64,000 nucleotides of DNA from Roseiarcus sp050010035 (GTDB taxonomy: Bacteria; Pseudomonadota; Alphaproteobacteria; Rhizobiales; Beijerinckiaceae). Shown piece by piece: positions 8,763-17,716 of this stretch. The stretch's first letter is position 1. Each line of letters begins with the position of its first letter. Location of the stretch: assembly GCA_050010035.1 (NCBI GenBank), contig JBEKLU010000011.1:3201-67200 (forward strand), given 5' to 3'. The notes under the pieces were generated by a model. That model was given only the letters and a program-made list of their open reading frames with translations. It had not been told where the DNA came from and ran no database searches. A program made the position numbers and the translations under genes.

Positions 8763-9524
8763 TCAGCGCGGCTGCATGCGCAGGGCGCCGTCGATGCGGA
8801 TGGTCTCGCCGTTGAGATAGGCGTTCTCGACGATGTGCGCCGCCAGGGCCGCGTATTCCCTGGGCTCGCCCAGACGCGCGGGGTAGGGAACGGCGCGCCC
8901 GAGCGAGTCCTGCGCCTCTTGCGGCAGGCCGAGCATCATCGGCGTCAGGAACAAACCCGGCGCGATCGTGTTGACGCGAATGCCGAACTGCGCCAGTTCG
9001 CGCGCGATCGGCAAGGTCATGGCGACGACGCCGCCTTTCGAGGCGGAATAGGCGGCCTGGCCGATCTGGCCCTCGTAGGCCGCCACCGAGGCGGTCGAGA
9101 TGATGACGCCTCTTTCGCCGCCCTCGAGCGGGGAGAGCTTGGCCATCGCCGCCGCGACGAGCCGGATCATGTTGAACGTGCCGACGAGATTGACCCGAAT
9201 CACCGTTTCGAAATCGGCGAGCGGCTGCGGCCCGTCGCGCCCGACCACCCGCTTGGGGGTGCCGATGCCGGCGCAATTGATCAGGATGCGCGCCGTGCCG
9301 TGGACCGCGGCGGCCTTGGCGATCGCCTCGTCGGCCGAGGCGGCGTCGGCGACGTCGCACGGCGTGGCGAGGCCGCCGATCGCCTTGGCGACGTCTTGCG
9401 CCGCCTGGACGTTGCGGTCGACGATCGCGACACGGGCGCCCTTGGCGGCGAAGGCCTCCGCCGTCGCCCTGCCCAATCCCGAACCGCCCCCGGTGACGAT
9501 CGCCGCTACGCCTGAAAGATTCAT
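8763..9524 (-). CDS. SDR-family 3-hydroxyacyl-CoA dehydrogenase
   Basis: A 253-residue short-chain dehydrogenase. The nucleotide-binding motif is TGGGSGLGRA (residues 11-20), with the acid at D36 indicating NAD preference. The catalytic set is S146, Y159 and K163 in ISTASVAAY and AAYSASKGG. The sequence resembles the type II 3-hydroxyacyl-CoA dehydrogenases (HSD17B10 group), for example in NLVGTFNMIRL and TIAPGLFLTPMM. In this operon it would oxidise a 3-hydroxyacyl-CoA made by the crotonase and pass the 3-ketoacyl-CoA to the thiolase. It starts 16 bp after the thiolase gene. Confidence 0.9.
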   Translation of the reverse strand: MNLSGVAAIVTGGGSGLGRATAEAFAAKGARVAIVDRNVQAAQDVAKAIGGLATPCDVADAASADEAIAKAAAVHGTARILINCAGIGTPKRVVGRDGPQPLADFETVIRVNLVGTFNMIRLVAAAMAKLSPLEGGERGVIISTASVAAYEGQIGQAAYSASKGGVVAMTLPIARELAQFGIRVNTIAPGLFLTPMMLGLPQEAQDSLGRAVPYPARLGEPREYAALAAHIVENAYLNGETIRIDGALRMQPR

Positions 9525-9540
9525 TGCGCTCTCCTTCCGA

Positions 9541-10794
9541 TCAATGAGCGACCGCCGGGTTTTCGACGATCATCGCGATTCCCTGTCCGCCGCCGATACA
9601 CGCCGAAGCGACGCCATAACGCAAGCCCTCGCGCCGCAATTGGCGCGAGAGGGTGAGCGCGAGTCGCACGCCGGTCGCCCCGAGCGGATGGCCGATGGCG
9701 ATGGCGCCGCCGTTGACGTTGAGCTTGGCCTCGTCGAGCCCGAGCTCGCGCGAGCAGGCCATCGCCTGCGCGCCGAAGGCCTCATTGATCTCGATGCGGT
9801 CGATTGCGGTGAGCGCGAGCCCGGCGCGCGCGCAAACGGCGCGAATGGCGGGAACCGGGCCGATGCCCATGAATCGCGGCTCCACGCCGACGGACGCGCA
9901 GGCGACGACGCGCGTCAGCGGCGCCTTGGCCCGCGCCTTCAGCCACTTGCCCGAGGCGACGACGACGCTCGCCGCGCCGTCGACCACCGCCGAGGAATTG
10001 CCCCCGGTTTGCACGCCGCCGAAAGCCGGACGGATCTTGGCCAGCGATTCGAGCGGCGAGGGCCGCACGTGAGAGTCCTCGCGCACCGCCTCGCCCTTGG
10101 CTTTGAGCCTGAGCGCGCGCGGATTGTAGCCCTCGCGTTCGAAGGTCTCGTCGGCGACGGCGACGATCTCGTCGTCGAAGAAGCCGGCGGCGCGCGCCGC
10201 CAGCGCCCGCGCGAAAGAGCGCGCGGCGAAGGCGTCGACTTCGGCGCGCGAGATCGCGTAGCGCTTGGCGAGGTTCTCCGCCGTGCCGCCCATCGTCGTG
10301 TCGCAGGAGGTGTCGAGCAGCGCCTCCCAGAGGAAGTCCTTGAACTCCACCTGTCCCATGCGGAACCCGCCGCGGTGGGTGTAGGCGGCGACCGGGTTGC
10401 GGCTCATCGATTCGGCGCCGACGCACAGCGCGACGTCGGCGCGCCCGAGCGAGACGGCGTCGGCGCCCTGCGCGATCGCCTCGATGCCGGTGCCGCAAAT
10501 GCGCTGCACCAGCAGCGCGGGAACCTCGATCCGCGCGCCGCAATAAAGGCCGATGTGACGCGGCAGGAAAAAGGCGTCGAAGCTCGCCTGCGCCACGTTG
10601 CCGGCGACGACCGCGCCGATCTCGTCGCCGGAAATTCCGGCCCGCGCCAACGCCGCCCGCCCGGCCTTGATCCCCAGCTCGATGGGCGAGACCAGCGAGA
10701 AGGCGCCGTTGTAGTCGACGAAAGGCGTGCGCGCCCCCTCGACGATGAAGGCGTCGTCGAATGCGCTGACGAGCGCTCCGGGTGTATCGTTCAT
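9541..10794 (-). CDS. Thiolase (acetyl-CoA acyltransferase family)
   Basis: A 417-residue thiolase. All catalytic blocks are present: the nucleophilic cysteine C100 in RICGTGIEA, NEAFGAQA, GGAIAIGHPLGATGVR, and the second cysteine in CIGGGQGIA. An N-terminal tail of about 12 residues precedes DAFIVEGARTPF. By position it should cleave a 3-ketoacyl-CoA with CoA, yielding acetyl-CoA and the acyl-CoA shortened by two carbons. It sits between the ligase and the SDR dehydrogenase with gaps of only 14 to 16 bp, a tight beta-oxidation order. Confidence 0.93.
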   Translation of the reverse strand: MNDTPGALVSAFDDAFIVEGARTPFVDYNGAFSLVSPIELGIKAGRAALARAGISGDEIGAVVAGNVAQASFDAFFLPRHIGLYCGARIEVPALLVQRICGTGIEAIAQGADAVSLGRADVALCVGAESMSRNPVAAYTHRGGFRMGQVEFKDFLWEALLDTSCDTTMGGTAENLAKRYAISRAEVDAFAARSFARALAARAAGFFDDEIVAVADETFEREGYNPRALRLKAKGEAVREDSHVRPSPLESLAKIRPAFGGVQTGGNSSAVVDGAASVVVASGKWLKARAKAPLTRVVACASVGVEPRFMGIGPVPAIRAVCARAGLALTAIDRIEINEAFGAQAMACSRELGLDEAKLNVNGGAIAIGHPLGATGVRLALTLSRQLRREGLRYGVASACIGGGQGIAMIVENPAVAH

Positions 10795-10808
10795 TGCGGC
10801 CCTTTCCT

Positions 10809-12662
10809 CTATATGCGGACGATGTGCGGCCGGGCTTCGGGCGCGTAGAGCGCCTCGACGTCGGCCGAGCGATTGGCGAGCACGGCGCGCTGGTTGAGCG
10901 AACCCTTGTCGGTCGCCTCGCCGAGATCGATCGAGGGCGGTTCGGCGAGCAGCGCCAGGCGCGTGACGCGGGTCGAGGAGCCGGTCGCCTTGCGCGCCAG
11001 CGCCGCGAGGCGCTCCTGGAACGCGTCCTTGACGCGCTCGTCGGCGAGCACGTCGGCGAAGGGCGCCTCGGCGGCGAGATGCGGCGCGAGCTTGCGCGTC
11101 GCCTGCTCGTCGGGGAAGACCAGCATGCCCACTTCGTCGCGGTCATGGCCGGCGACGGCCGCGTCCCTGACGAGCGGATCGAACGCGGCGACGAAGTGGC
11201 CGCGCAGCGGGCCGACGCTGACCCATGTCCCCGTCGCGAGCTTGAAATCCTCGGCGATGCGGCCGTCGAATTCGAAACCGGCGGCGAAGTTGTTGGGCTC
11301 GGCGAGGCGCAGGGCGTCGCCGATGGCGTAGAAGCCTTCCTCGTCGAACGCGCTTTGGCTGAGATCGGGCCGCCGCCAGTATCCCGGCGTGATGTTGGGG
11401 CCGCGCAGGCGAGCCTCCAGCTTGCCGGCGTTGGGCGTTAGTTTCAGTTCGACGCCGCGGTGCGGCACGCCGACGATGCCCGGGCGATCGGCCTCGCGCA
11501 CGTTGATCAGCGCGCCCGGCGAGGTCTCGGTGGAGCCGAGCGAGGTGGTCATGGCGACGGGATGGCCGAGCGTCGCGATCGCGAGATCGCGATAGGCGTC
11601 CCACATCGGCTTGGAAAGCGAGGCGCCGGCGTAGAAGATCAGCTTCAGCCGCGAGAAGAAATTGCGGCGCAGCGGCTCGTCCTGTTGCAGGTGAGGCAGC
11701 AGCGCCTCGAACCCCTTGGGCACGTTGAAATAGACAGTCGGCGCGATTTCGCGCAGGTTGGCGACGGTCGCGCCGATGGCGGCCGGAAGGGGCTTGCCTT
11801 CGTCGACGTAGAACGCGCCGCCGTTGTAGAGCGCGATGTTGAAGTCGTGGTTGGAGCCGAACGTGTGCGACCACGGCAGCCAGTCCACCAGCGTCGGCGG
11901 CTCGTCCTTGAGGAAGACCAGCGCCTCGCCGAGCATCGCCTGATTGGAGCAGAGCATGCGCTGGGTGTTGATCACCGCCTTGGGAAAGCCGGTCGAGCCG
12001 GAGGTGAGCAGGAACTTGGCGATCGAGTCCGGCCCGACCGCGGCGCGCGCCGACAGCGCCGCCGAGGAAATCGACCGCTCGACGAGGCTGGAGAAGGGCG
12101 TGGCGCCGACGGCCTCGGCGCTGTCGTCGCCGGCGACGATCTCGATGCCGCGCTCTTTCGCCTTGCCCAGCGCGCGGCCGTAGGCGCGCCCGTCGGCGGC
12201 GTAGACGAGCCCCGGCGTCATGAGATCGAAGGCGTAGGCGATCTTGCCCAAGTCGCGCGAAACCAGGGAATAGGCGGTCGATATCGGGCATGTCGGGGCG
12301 CCGACCGCCATGCCCGCGAGCGACAGCAGCGCATGGTCGATGCTGTTGCCGGAGAGGATCAGCGGCGGATTCTCTTCCGACAGGCCGCGCGCCAGCAGCG
12401 CCGCGCCGATGTGCAGGATCTTCTCGTAGGCCGCGCCGAAGGTCAGCGTGCGCCAGCGGCCGTCGGCGGCGCGTTCGGCCAGGAACACGCGGTCGGGCGC
12501 GACGCGAGCCCAATGCTCGAGGCGATCGATCAGCGAGGGCGCATAAGGCGGCAGCGGCTTGGCCGAGCGCACGACGATGACGCCGTCGGGCCGGGTCTCG
12601 ACCACCGGATCGAGCGCGCCGAACAGGCGCGAGGACGTCGTCACGGGATTGGCGGCATGCAT
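10809..12662 (-). CDS. Feruloyl-CoA-synthase-like AMP-forming ligase
   Basis: A 617-residue adenylate-forming ligase. The P-loop-like motif is FLLTSGSTGFPKAVINTQRM, followed by the A5 motif TSLGSTETSPGALIN and the A7 region FYAIGDALRLAEP. The N-terminal half (ALLARGLSEENPPLILSGNS and APTCPISTAYSLVSRDLGKI) resembles feruloyl-CoA synthetases more than fatty-acyl ligases. It would convert a hydroxycinnamate-type acid, ATP and CoA to the CoA thioester. Exact substrate cannot be read from sequence. It follows the crotonase gene and precedes the thiolase in the leftward operon. Confidence 0.88.
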   Translation of the reverse strand: MHAANPVTTSSRLFGALDPVVETRPDGVIVVRSAKPLPPYAPSLIDRLEHWARVAPDRVFLAERAADGRWRTLTFGAAYEKILHIGAALLARGLSEENPPLILSGNSIDHALLSLAGMAVGAPTCPISTAYSLVSRDLGKIAYAFDLMTPGLVYAADGRAYGRALGKAKERGIEIVAGDDSAEAVGATPFSSLVERSISSAALSARAAVGPDSIAKFLLTSGSTGFPKAVINTQRMLCSNQAMLGEALVFLKDEPPTLVDWLPWSHTFGSNHDFNIALYNGGAFYVDEGKPLPAAIGATVANLREIAPTVYFNVPKGFEALLPHLQQDEPLRRNFFSRLKLIFYAGASLSKPMWDAYRDLAIATLGHPVAMTTSLGSTETSPGALINVREADRPGIVGVPHRGVELKLTPNAGKLEARLRGPNITPGYWRRPDLSQSAFDEEGFYAIGDALRLAEPNNFAAGFEFDGRIAEDFKLATGTWVSVGPLRGHFVAAFDPLVRDAAVAGHDRDEVGMLVFPDEQATRKLAPHLAAEAPFADVLADERVKDAFQERLAALARKATGSSTRVTRLALLAEPPSIDLGEATDKGSLNQRAVLANRSADVEALYAPEARPHIVRI

Positions 12663-12743
12663 CGCTTCGCTCCCCTGGTTGGCCGCGCGCCGCGGCGCGC
12701 CGGTCGTTTCTTCCCCACATCGTCCTTTTCTAGGCCGCAGCGG

Positions 12744-13556
12744 TCAGCCCGGCCGTTTCGTCTTGCCCGCGCGCTTCTCCAGGAAGGCGCGCATGCGCGC
12801 CTTCGCCTCGTCGTCGCCTTGCGCGACCGCGGCGACGAGGGATTCCATGAGATAGCCGACGCGCGGATCGCTGTCGGCGATGCGCGGCAGGGCCTGAATC
12901 ACCGCGAAATTGGACAGCGGCGCATTGCCGGCCATGCCTTGCGCCAGCGTTAGCGCCTTGTCGAAGCCTTCGCCCTCGCCGACCAGATATTGCGCCAGGC
13001 CGATCCGCGCGCCCTCCTCGGCCCCGTAGGAGCGCCCGGTCAGCATCATGTCCGCCATGCGGGCGACGCCGATGAGGCGGGGGAGGCGCACCGAGCCGCC
13101 GCCGCCGACGAAAAGGCCGCGCTGGCCCTCGGGCAGGGCGTAGAAGGCGGAAGGCTCGGAGACTCGCACATGGGCCGCCGCGGCGAGCTCCAGCCCGCCT
13201 CCGATCACCGCGCCCTTGAGGACGGCGACGACGGGAATGGAGCCGAATTCGATTCTTTCGAAACAGCGGTGCCAGACGCGCGAATGGAACATGCCGGCGG
13301 CCGCGTCGAGTTCGCGCATTTCGTTCAGATCCAGCCCGGCCGAGAAGTTCGGGCCGCAGCCGTGGATCACCGCGGCGCGCACGCCCGACGGGATCGCGGA
13401 GAAACAGGCGTCCAGCGCCTCGATCGTCTCGTCGTTGATGGCGTTGCGCTTGGCCTGGCGGTCGAGGCCGACGACGAGGACGGCGCCGCGCCGCTCGATG
13501 GCGAGCGGGGCGCCGGTCTTTGCCGCCGCTCGCGCGTCGTCATAGGCGTTCGCCAT
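12744..13556 (-). CDS. Crotonase-family enoyl-CoA hydratase
   Basis: A 270-residue crotonase. The oxyanion-hole segments are CGPNFSAGLDLNEM and AVIGGGLELAAAAHVRVSEP, and the acid/base glutamate is in YALPEGQRGLF. A closing GGGGSVRLPRLIGVARMADM follows. It would hydrate an enoyl-CoA (for example a cinnamoyl-CoA) to the 3-hydroxyacyl-CoA. The first gene of the leftward operon, it lies directly behind the palindrome-bearing promoter. An alternative is a hydratase/aldolase activity of the feruloyl-CoA hydratase-lyase type; the accompanying SDR and thiolase favour the beta-oxidative route. Confidence 0.88.
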   Translation of the reverse strand: MANAYDDARAAAKTGAPLAIERRGAVLVVGLDRQAKRNAINDETIEALDACFSAIPSGVRAAVIHGCGPNFSAGLDLNEMRELDAAAGMFHSRVWHRCFERIEFGSIPVVAVLKGAVIGGGLELAAAAHVRVSEPSAFYALPEGQRGLFVGGGGSVRLPRLIGVARMADMMLTGRSYGAEEGARIGLAQYLVGEGEGFDKALTLAQGMAGNAPLSNFAVIQALPRIADSDPRVGYLMESLVAAVAQGDDEAKARMRAFLEKRAGKTKRPG

Positions 13557-13588
13557 CCCCGTCCCCGATCTTGCTTGCGACGGAGATA

Positions 13589-13618
13589 GTTATATCTGAT
13601 AACAATAACCGCCGTCAA
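13589..13618 (-). promoter_or_regulatory. Promoter of the leftward catabolic operon with overlapping palindromic operator
   Basis: Read leftward, TTGACG (13613-13618) and TATAAC (13589-13594) are 18 bp apart, and the crotonase start lies about 33 bp beyond. A perfect inverted repeat GTTAT-atctg-ATAAC (13589-13603) covers the -10 element. This is the position and size of a MarR-type operator, and a MarR gene is in the operon, so repression by steric block is the simple reading. The stretch is strikingly AT-rich for this region. No equally clear promoter was found for the rightward operon. Confidence 0.65.
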
Positions 13619-13821
13619 GCGCGCCGGCGGCGGCGCGGTCGGGTCGGCCCCGCCGCGGGCGAGGCGGCGGCGCAATTCCCGCCAAGCCCAACTAATGTAG
13701 GGCTATCGGAACCGCGTGCGGTCTGATGTTCTCGACCCGACGTCCCAGCGATGCGGTCTGCGGCGCGCCGACGCCGGTCGCGACGACCGTCGCCACGGGA
13801 AGGCACACGAGGGAGGACCGG

Positions 13822-15795
13822 TTGGGTTTGCCGCCTAAGCGCGCGAACGCCGACGACACTTTCGCCAAGCTGCTGCGCATGCATGCGCGGGTGCGCGGGG
13901 GACGCCCGGCCTTTCGCCACAAGGATTTCGGCATTTGGCAGACCTGGACATGGAGCCAGGTTTACGATGAAACCCGTGCGCTCGCGCAAGGGCTCGACGC
14001 CATGGGCCTACGAAAGGGCGACCGCATCGCCATCGTCGGCGCCAACCGCCCGCGCCTCTACTGGGCCATCACGGCGGCCCAGATGCTCGGCGCCGTTCCC
14101 GTCCCGGTCTACGCCGATTCGGTCGCCGACGAGTTGGCTGTCGTGCTCGACCACGCCGGGGCGAAATTCATCGTCGCGCAGGATCAGGAGCAGGTCGACA
14201 AGATCTTCTCCGTCGCCGCCCGGTTGCCGAATTTGACGCATGTCGTTTACGACGAAGAGCGCGGCCTGGGCGATTACGGCGAGGCGCGGCTCCATTCCCT
14301 CGACGCGACGATGGCGGCGGGCCGCGAGGCGCTCGCCGACCCGCGCGTCGCCGCCGCGCTCGACGCGCGCATCAGCGCCGGCGAGGGCAAGGACCCCTCG
14401 GTGATCGTCTACACCTCGGGCACGACGGGGCGATCCAAGGGCGTCGTGCTGAGCGGCGAGCGCTGCATCGCGGCGGCGCGCGACACCGTCGCTTACGACA
14501 ATCTGACCGACCGCGACGAAGTGCTCGCCTATCTGCCGCTCGCCTGGGTCGGCGATCACTATCTCAACTACGCGCAAGGCTTCGTCGCCGGGTTCTGCAT
14601 GGCCTGCCCGGAAAGCGCCGACACCGCCGCGGACGACTTGCGCGAAATCGGGCCGACGTTTCATTTCGCGCCGCCGCGGGTCTTCGAGGCGCTGCTGACG
14701 CGGGTGATGATCCGCATGGAGGACGCCAGCGCGCCCAAGCGCTGGCTGTTCCGCCATTTCATGGCCGTCGCGAAGCGCTGGGGTGAAAGCATCGCCAACG
14801 GACAGAAGGCGCCCTGGCCGGCGCGGCTGAACTATGCGCTCGGCGAATTGCTGATCTACGGCCCACTGAAGAACGTCCTCGGCTTCACCAAGATCCGCGT
14901 CGCCTACACGGCGGGCGAGGCGATCGGGGCGGACCTGTTCACGTTCTATCGCTCGCTCGGCCTCAACCTCAAACAGCTCTACGGCCAGACCGAGGCGTTT
15001 CTCTACGTCACCGCCCAGGCCGACGGCGCGGTTCGCGCCGACGCGGTGGGGCCGCCCGCGCCGCACGTCGAGCTGCGCATCGCCGAGGACGGCGAGGTGC
15101 AGTTCAAGTCGCCGGGCATGTTCGTCGGCTACTTCCACGAACCCGACAAGACCCGCGAGGCGCTGACCGAGGACGGCTTCGTCAAGACCGGCGACGCCGG
15201 CTTCTTCGAGCCCGACGGCCAGCTCAAGATCATCGACCGCGCCAAGGACGTCGGCCGCCTCGCGGGCGGCCAAATGTTCGCCCCCAAGTACATCGAGAAC
15301 AAGCTGAAGTTCTTCTCCGACATCCGCGAGGCGGTGGCGATCGGCCAGGGCCGCGACTTCGTCGCCGTCCTGCTCAACATCGAATTGGCGTCGGTCGGCA
15401 ATTGGGCCGAGCGCAACAACGTCGGCTACGCCTCCTATCAGGAGCTCGCCGGCAACCCGCGCGTCGCCGAGCTGATCGCCAAGCACGTCGACGCGGTCAA
15501 TCGCGCGCTGGCGAGCGAGCCGGTGATGGCGGGCGCGCAGATCAAGCGGTTTCTCATCCTGCCCAAGGAACTCGACGCCGACGACGGCGAGCTGACGCGC
15601 ACACAAAAAGTGCGGCGCAGCTTCATCGCCGAGCGCTACGCGCCGCTGGTCGAAGGACTTTACGACGGCTCCGCAGAGGCCGCGATCTCGGCCGAGATCA
15701 CCTATGAAGACGGCCGCAAGGGCAAGCTGGTCGGCTCGTCCAAGATCGTCGACATGCCGATCTATCCGGCGACGAGCGGGAGCCGCGCCGCATGA
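13822..15795 (+). CDS. Long-chain-type acyl-CoA synthetase (AMP-forming)
   Basis: A 657-residue adenylate-forming ligase of the long-chain fatty acid:CoA ligase group. Motifs include VIVYTSGTTGRSKGVVLSGE (P-loop), LKQLYGQTEAFLYVT (A5), DGFVKTGDAGFFEPDGQLKI (A7/A8) and LTRTQKVRRSFIAERYAPLV near the C-terminus. The TTG at 13822 is chosen because GGGAGG lies 5 bp upstream; an in-frame ATG at 13726 would add 32 residues but has no ribosome site. Its stop overlaps the livG start (ATGA), so it heads the rightward transporter operon. It may activate the acid imported by that transporter; chain or ring specificity is not decidable here. Confidence 0.85.
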   Translation: MGLPPKRANADDTFAKLLRMHARVRGGRPAFRHKDFGIWQTWTWSQVYDETRALAQGLDAMGLRKGDRIAIVGANRPRLYWAITAAQMLGAVPVPVYADSVADELAVVLDHAGAKFIVAQDQEQVDKIFSVAARLPNLTHVVYDEERGLGDYGEARLHSLDATMAAGREALADPRVAAALDARISAGEGKDPSVIVYTSGTTGRSKGVVLSGERCIAAARDTVAYDNLTDRDEVLAYLPLAWVGDHYLNYAQGFVAGFCMACPESADTAADDLREIGPTFHFAPPRVFEALLTRVMIRMEDASAPKRWLFRHFMAVAKRWGESIANGQKAPWPARLNYALGELLIYGPLKNVLGFTKIRVAYTAGEAIGADLFTFYRSLGLNLKQLYGQTEAFLYVTAQADGAVRADAVGPPAPHVELRIAEDGEVQFKSPGMFVGYFHEPDKTREALTEDGFVKTGDAGFFEPDGQLKIIDRAKDVGRLAGGQMFAPKYIENKLKFFSDIREAVAIGQGRDFVAVLLNIELASVGNWAERNNVGYASYQELAGNPRVAELIAKHVDAVNRALASEPVMAGAQIKRFLILPKELDADDGELTRTQKVRRSFIAERYAPLVEGLYDGSAEAAISAEITYEDGRKGKLVGSSKIVDMPIYPATSGSRAA

Positions 15796-16586
15796 GCGAG
15801 AACCAGACGGTCGCGGCCGGCGAGCCGCTTCTTTCCCTGCAGCACGTTTCGCTGTCCTTCGGCGGCGTGAAGGCGATCTCGGACGTCTCCTTCGACATCC
15901 GCAAAGGGGAGATCCGCGCCATCATCGGCCCGAACGGCGCCGGCAAGACCTCGATGCTCAACGTCATCAATGGCTTCTATCAGCCGCAACTCGGCCGCAT
16001 CCTCTTTCGCGGCGAGGCGCGGCAGCGCATGCGCCCCTTTGAGGCGGCGAGCCAGGGCATCGCGCGAACCTTTCAGAACGTCGCGCTGTTCAAGGGCATG
16101 ACGACGCTCGACAACATCATGACGGGGCGCAATCTGCGCATGAAGAAGAGCCTGTTCTGGCAGGCGCTTCGCCACGGCCCGGCGCTCGAGGAGGAGATCG
16201 CGCATCGCCGGTTCTGCGAGGGGATCATCGATTTTCTCGAGATCGAGCATATCCGCAAGACGCCGGTCGGCGCTCTGCCCTACGGCCTGCAAAAGAGGGT
16301 CGAGCTCGGCCGCGCGCTGGCGATGGAGCCGGAGCTCTTGCTGCTCGACGAACCGATGGCGGGGATGAATCTCGAGGAAAAGGAAGACATGAGCCGTTTC
16401 ATCATCGAGGCGAACCGGCATCTGGGCGCGACGATCGCGCTCATCGAGCACGACATCGGCGTGGTGATGGATCTGTCGACCCGCGTCGTCGTGCTCGAAT
16501 ACGGCCGTAAGATCGCCGACGACGTTCCCGACGTCGTCAAGGCCGACCAAAAAGTCATCGACGCCTATCTCGGCGTGGCGCATTGA
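15792..16586 (+). CDS. livG: Branched-chain-type ABC transporter ATP-binding protein (LivG-like)
   Basis: A 264-residue ABC ATPase. Walker A is GPNGAGKTS, the signature region is YGLQKRVELGRAL (Q replacing the second G of the usual LSGGQ-type element), Walker B is LLLDEPMAGMN, and the switch histidine follows in ALIEHDIGVVM. The C-terminus DVPDVVKADQKVIDAYLG is typical of LivG. It starts within the ligase stop codon (ATGA) and is followed by livH. In the complex it pairs with the LivF-like ATPase at 20344 on the cytoplasmic face. Confidence 0.93.
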   Translation: MSENQTVAAGEPLLSLQHVSLSFGGVKAISDVSFDIRKGEIRAIIGPNGAGKTSMLNVINGFYQPQLGRILFRGEARQRMRPFEAASQGIARTFQNVALFKGMTTLDNIMTGRNLRMKKSLFWQALRHGPALEEEIAHRRFCEGIIDFLEIEHIRKTPVGALPYGLQKRVELGRALAMEPELLLLDEPMAGMNLEEKEDMSRFIIEANRHLGATIALIEHDIGVVMDLSTRVVVLEYGRKIADDVPDVVKADQKVIDAYLGVAH

Positions 16587-16597
16587 GGGCGCAAGCG

Positions 16598-17554
16598 ATG
16601 AACCTCCTCAACGCGATTTTCGTCGACCCCTTCGCGCAGATGATCTCGTCGCCGGACCTGCTCGTCCAGACGATCTGGGAGGGTTTCGTCGGCGGCGTGC
16701 TCTATGCGCTGATCGCGCTCGGCTTCGTGCTCATCTACAAAGCCTCGGGCGTCTTCAATTTCGCGCAGGGCATCATGATGGTGTTCGCGGCGCTGACGCT
16801 GGTGGGGCTGCACGAGCACGGGGTTCCCGCGTGGATCGCCTTGCTGGCGACGATCGCGATCATGTACGCGCTCGCGGTCGGCATCGAGCGATTGGTGCTG
16901 CGCCCGCTCGTCAACCAGCCAGACATCATGCTGCTGATGGCGACGTTCGGCATCACCTACTTCCTGATCGGTTTCGGCGAACTGGTGTTCGGCGGCAACC
17001 CGAAAGCGATGATCACGCAGCAGCTGTTTCTGCCGAGCGGCGCACTCGACTTCAAGATTCTCGGCGGCTCCGTCATGCTGCAAAAACTCGATATCGCCGC
17101 GGCGGCGATCGCGATCGTGATGGTCGCCGTGCTCGGCCTGTTCTTCCAGAAGACGCGCATCGGCCGCGCCTTGCGCGCGGTCGCCGACGACCATCAGGCG
17201 GCGCTTTCGGTCGGCATTTCGCTCAATCAGATCTGGGTCATCGTCTGGTTCGCCGCCGGCGTGGTGGCGCTGGCGACCGGCATCATGTGGGGCGCCCGCT
17301 CGGAGGTCTCCTTCGCGCTGCAGGTTATCGCGCTGAAGGCGCTGCCGGTGCTGATTCTCGGCGGCCTGACCTCCATTCCCGGCGCGATCGTCGGCGGCCT
17401 GATCATCGGCGTCGGCGAAAAGCTCGGCGAATTCTACTGGGGCCCGCTGATGGGCAGCGGCATCGACAGTTGGCTCGCCTATTTCATCGCGCTCGCCTTC
17501 CTTCTGTTCCGGCCGCAGGGCCTGTTCGGCGAGCGCATCATCGAGAGGATTTAG
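16598..17554 (+). CDS. livH: Branched-chain-type ABC transporter permease (LivH-like)
   Basis: A 318-residue inner-membrane permease with about eight hydrophobic helices. Family motifs are GVLYALIALGFVLIYKASGV, FNFAQGIMMVFAALTL, and RIGRALRAVADDHQAALSVG. The ATG at 16598 is preferred because GAGGG lies 8 to 10 bases upstream; a TTG overlapping the livG stop is possible but weaker. It forms the membrane channel with LivM. A 160-bp gap containing a hairpin-rich repeat separates it from livM. Confidence 0.92.
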   Translation: MNLLNAIFVDPFAQMISSPDLLVQTIWEGFVGGVLYALIALGFVLIYKASGVFNFAQGIMMVFAALTLVGLHEHGVPAWIALLATIAIMYALAVGIERLVLRPLVNQPDIMLLMATFGITYFLIGFGELVFGGNPKAMITQQLFLPSGALDFKILGGSVMLQKLDIAAAAIAIVMVAVLGLFFQKTRIGRALRAVADDHQAALSVGISLNQIWVIVWFAAGVVALATGIMWGARSEVSFALQVIALKALPVLILGGLTSIPGAIVGGLIIGVGEKLGEFYWGPLMGSGIDSWLAYFIALAFLLFRPQGLFGERIIERI

Positions 17555-17587
17555 AACGAGATGCCTTCAAGTCGATTCATCTCGGCC

Positions 17588-17699
17588 GTCATGCGAGCGA
17601 CTGCGAAGCAATCCAGGCTAAGCCGCCGCCGCAAACCCCAGGTCGGGATTGCTTCCCAAGACGAATGCGAAGCATTCGTCCGGCTTTGCTCGCAATGAC
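17588..17699. repeat. Palindromic dispersed-type repeat between livH and livM
   Basis: The ends match as an inverted repeat: GTCATGCGAGCG near 17588 pairs with GCTCGCAATGAC ending at 17699. Inside, GCGAAGCAATCC pairs with GGATTGCTTC, and a perfect palindrome GACGAATGC-gaa-GCATTCGTC lies at 17660-17680. The wording (TCATTGCGAGCGAAGCAATCC style) is that of short intergenic repeats common in alphaproteobacteria. It may form a strong mRNA hairpin that adjusts livH/livM stoichiometry. Confidence 0.65.
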
Positions 17700-17716
17700 A
17701 GGGGAGGCGAAGTAAC

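Noticed and set aside
13726..13821. Upstream ATG start (13726) for the acyl-CoA ligase
   Set aside because: The extra 32 residues are not family-like and have no ribosome site, while GGGAGG lies just before the TTG at 13822.
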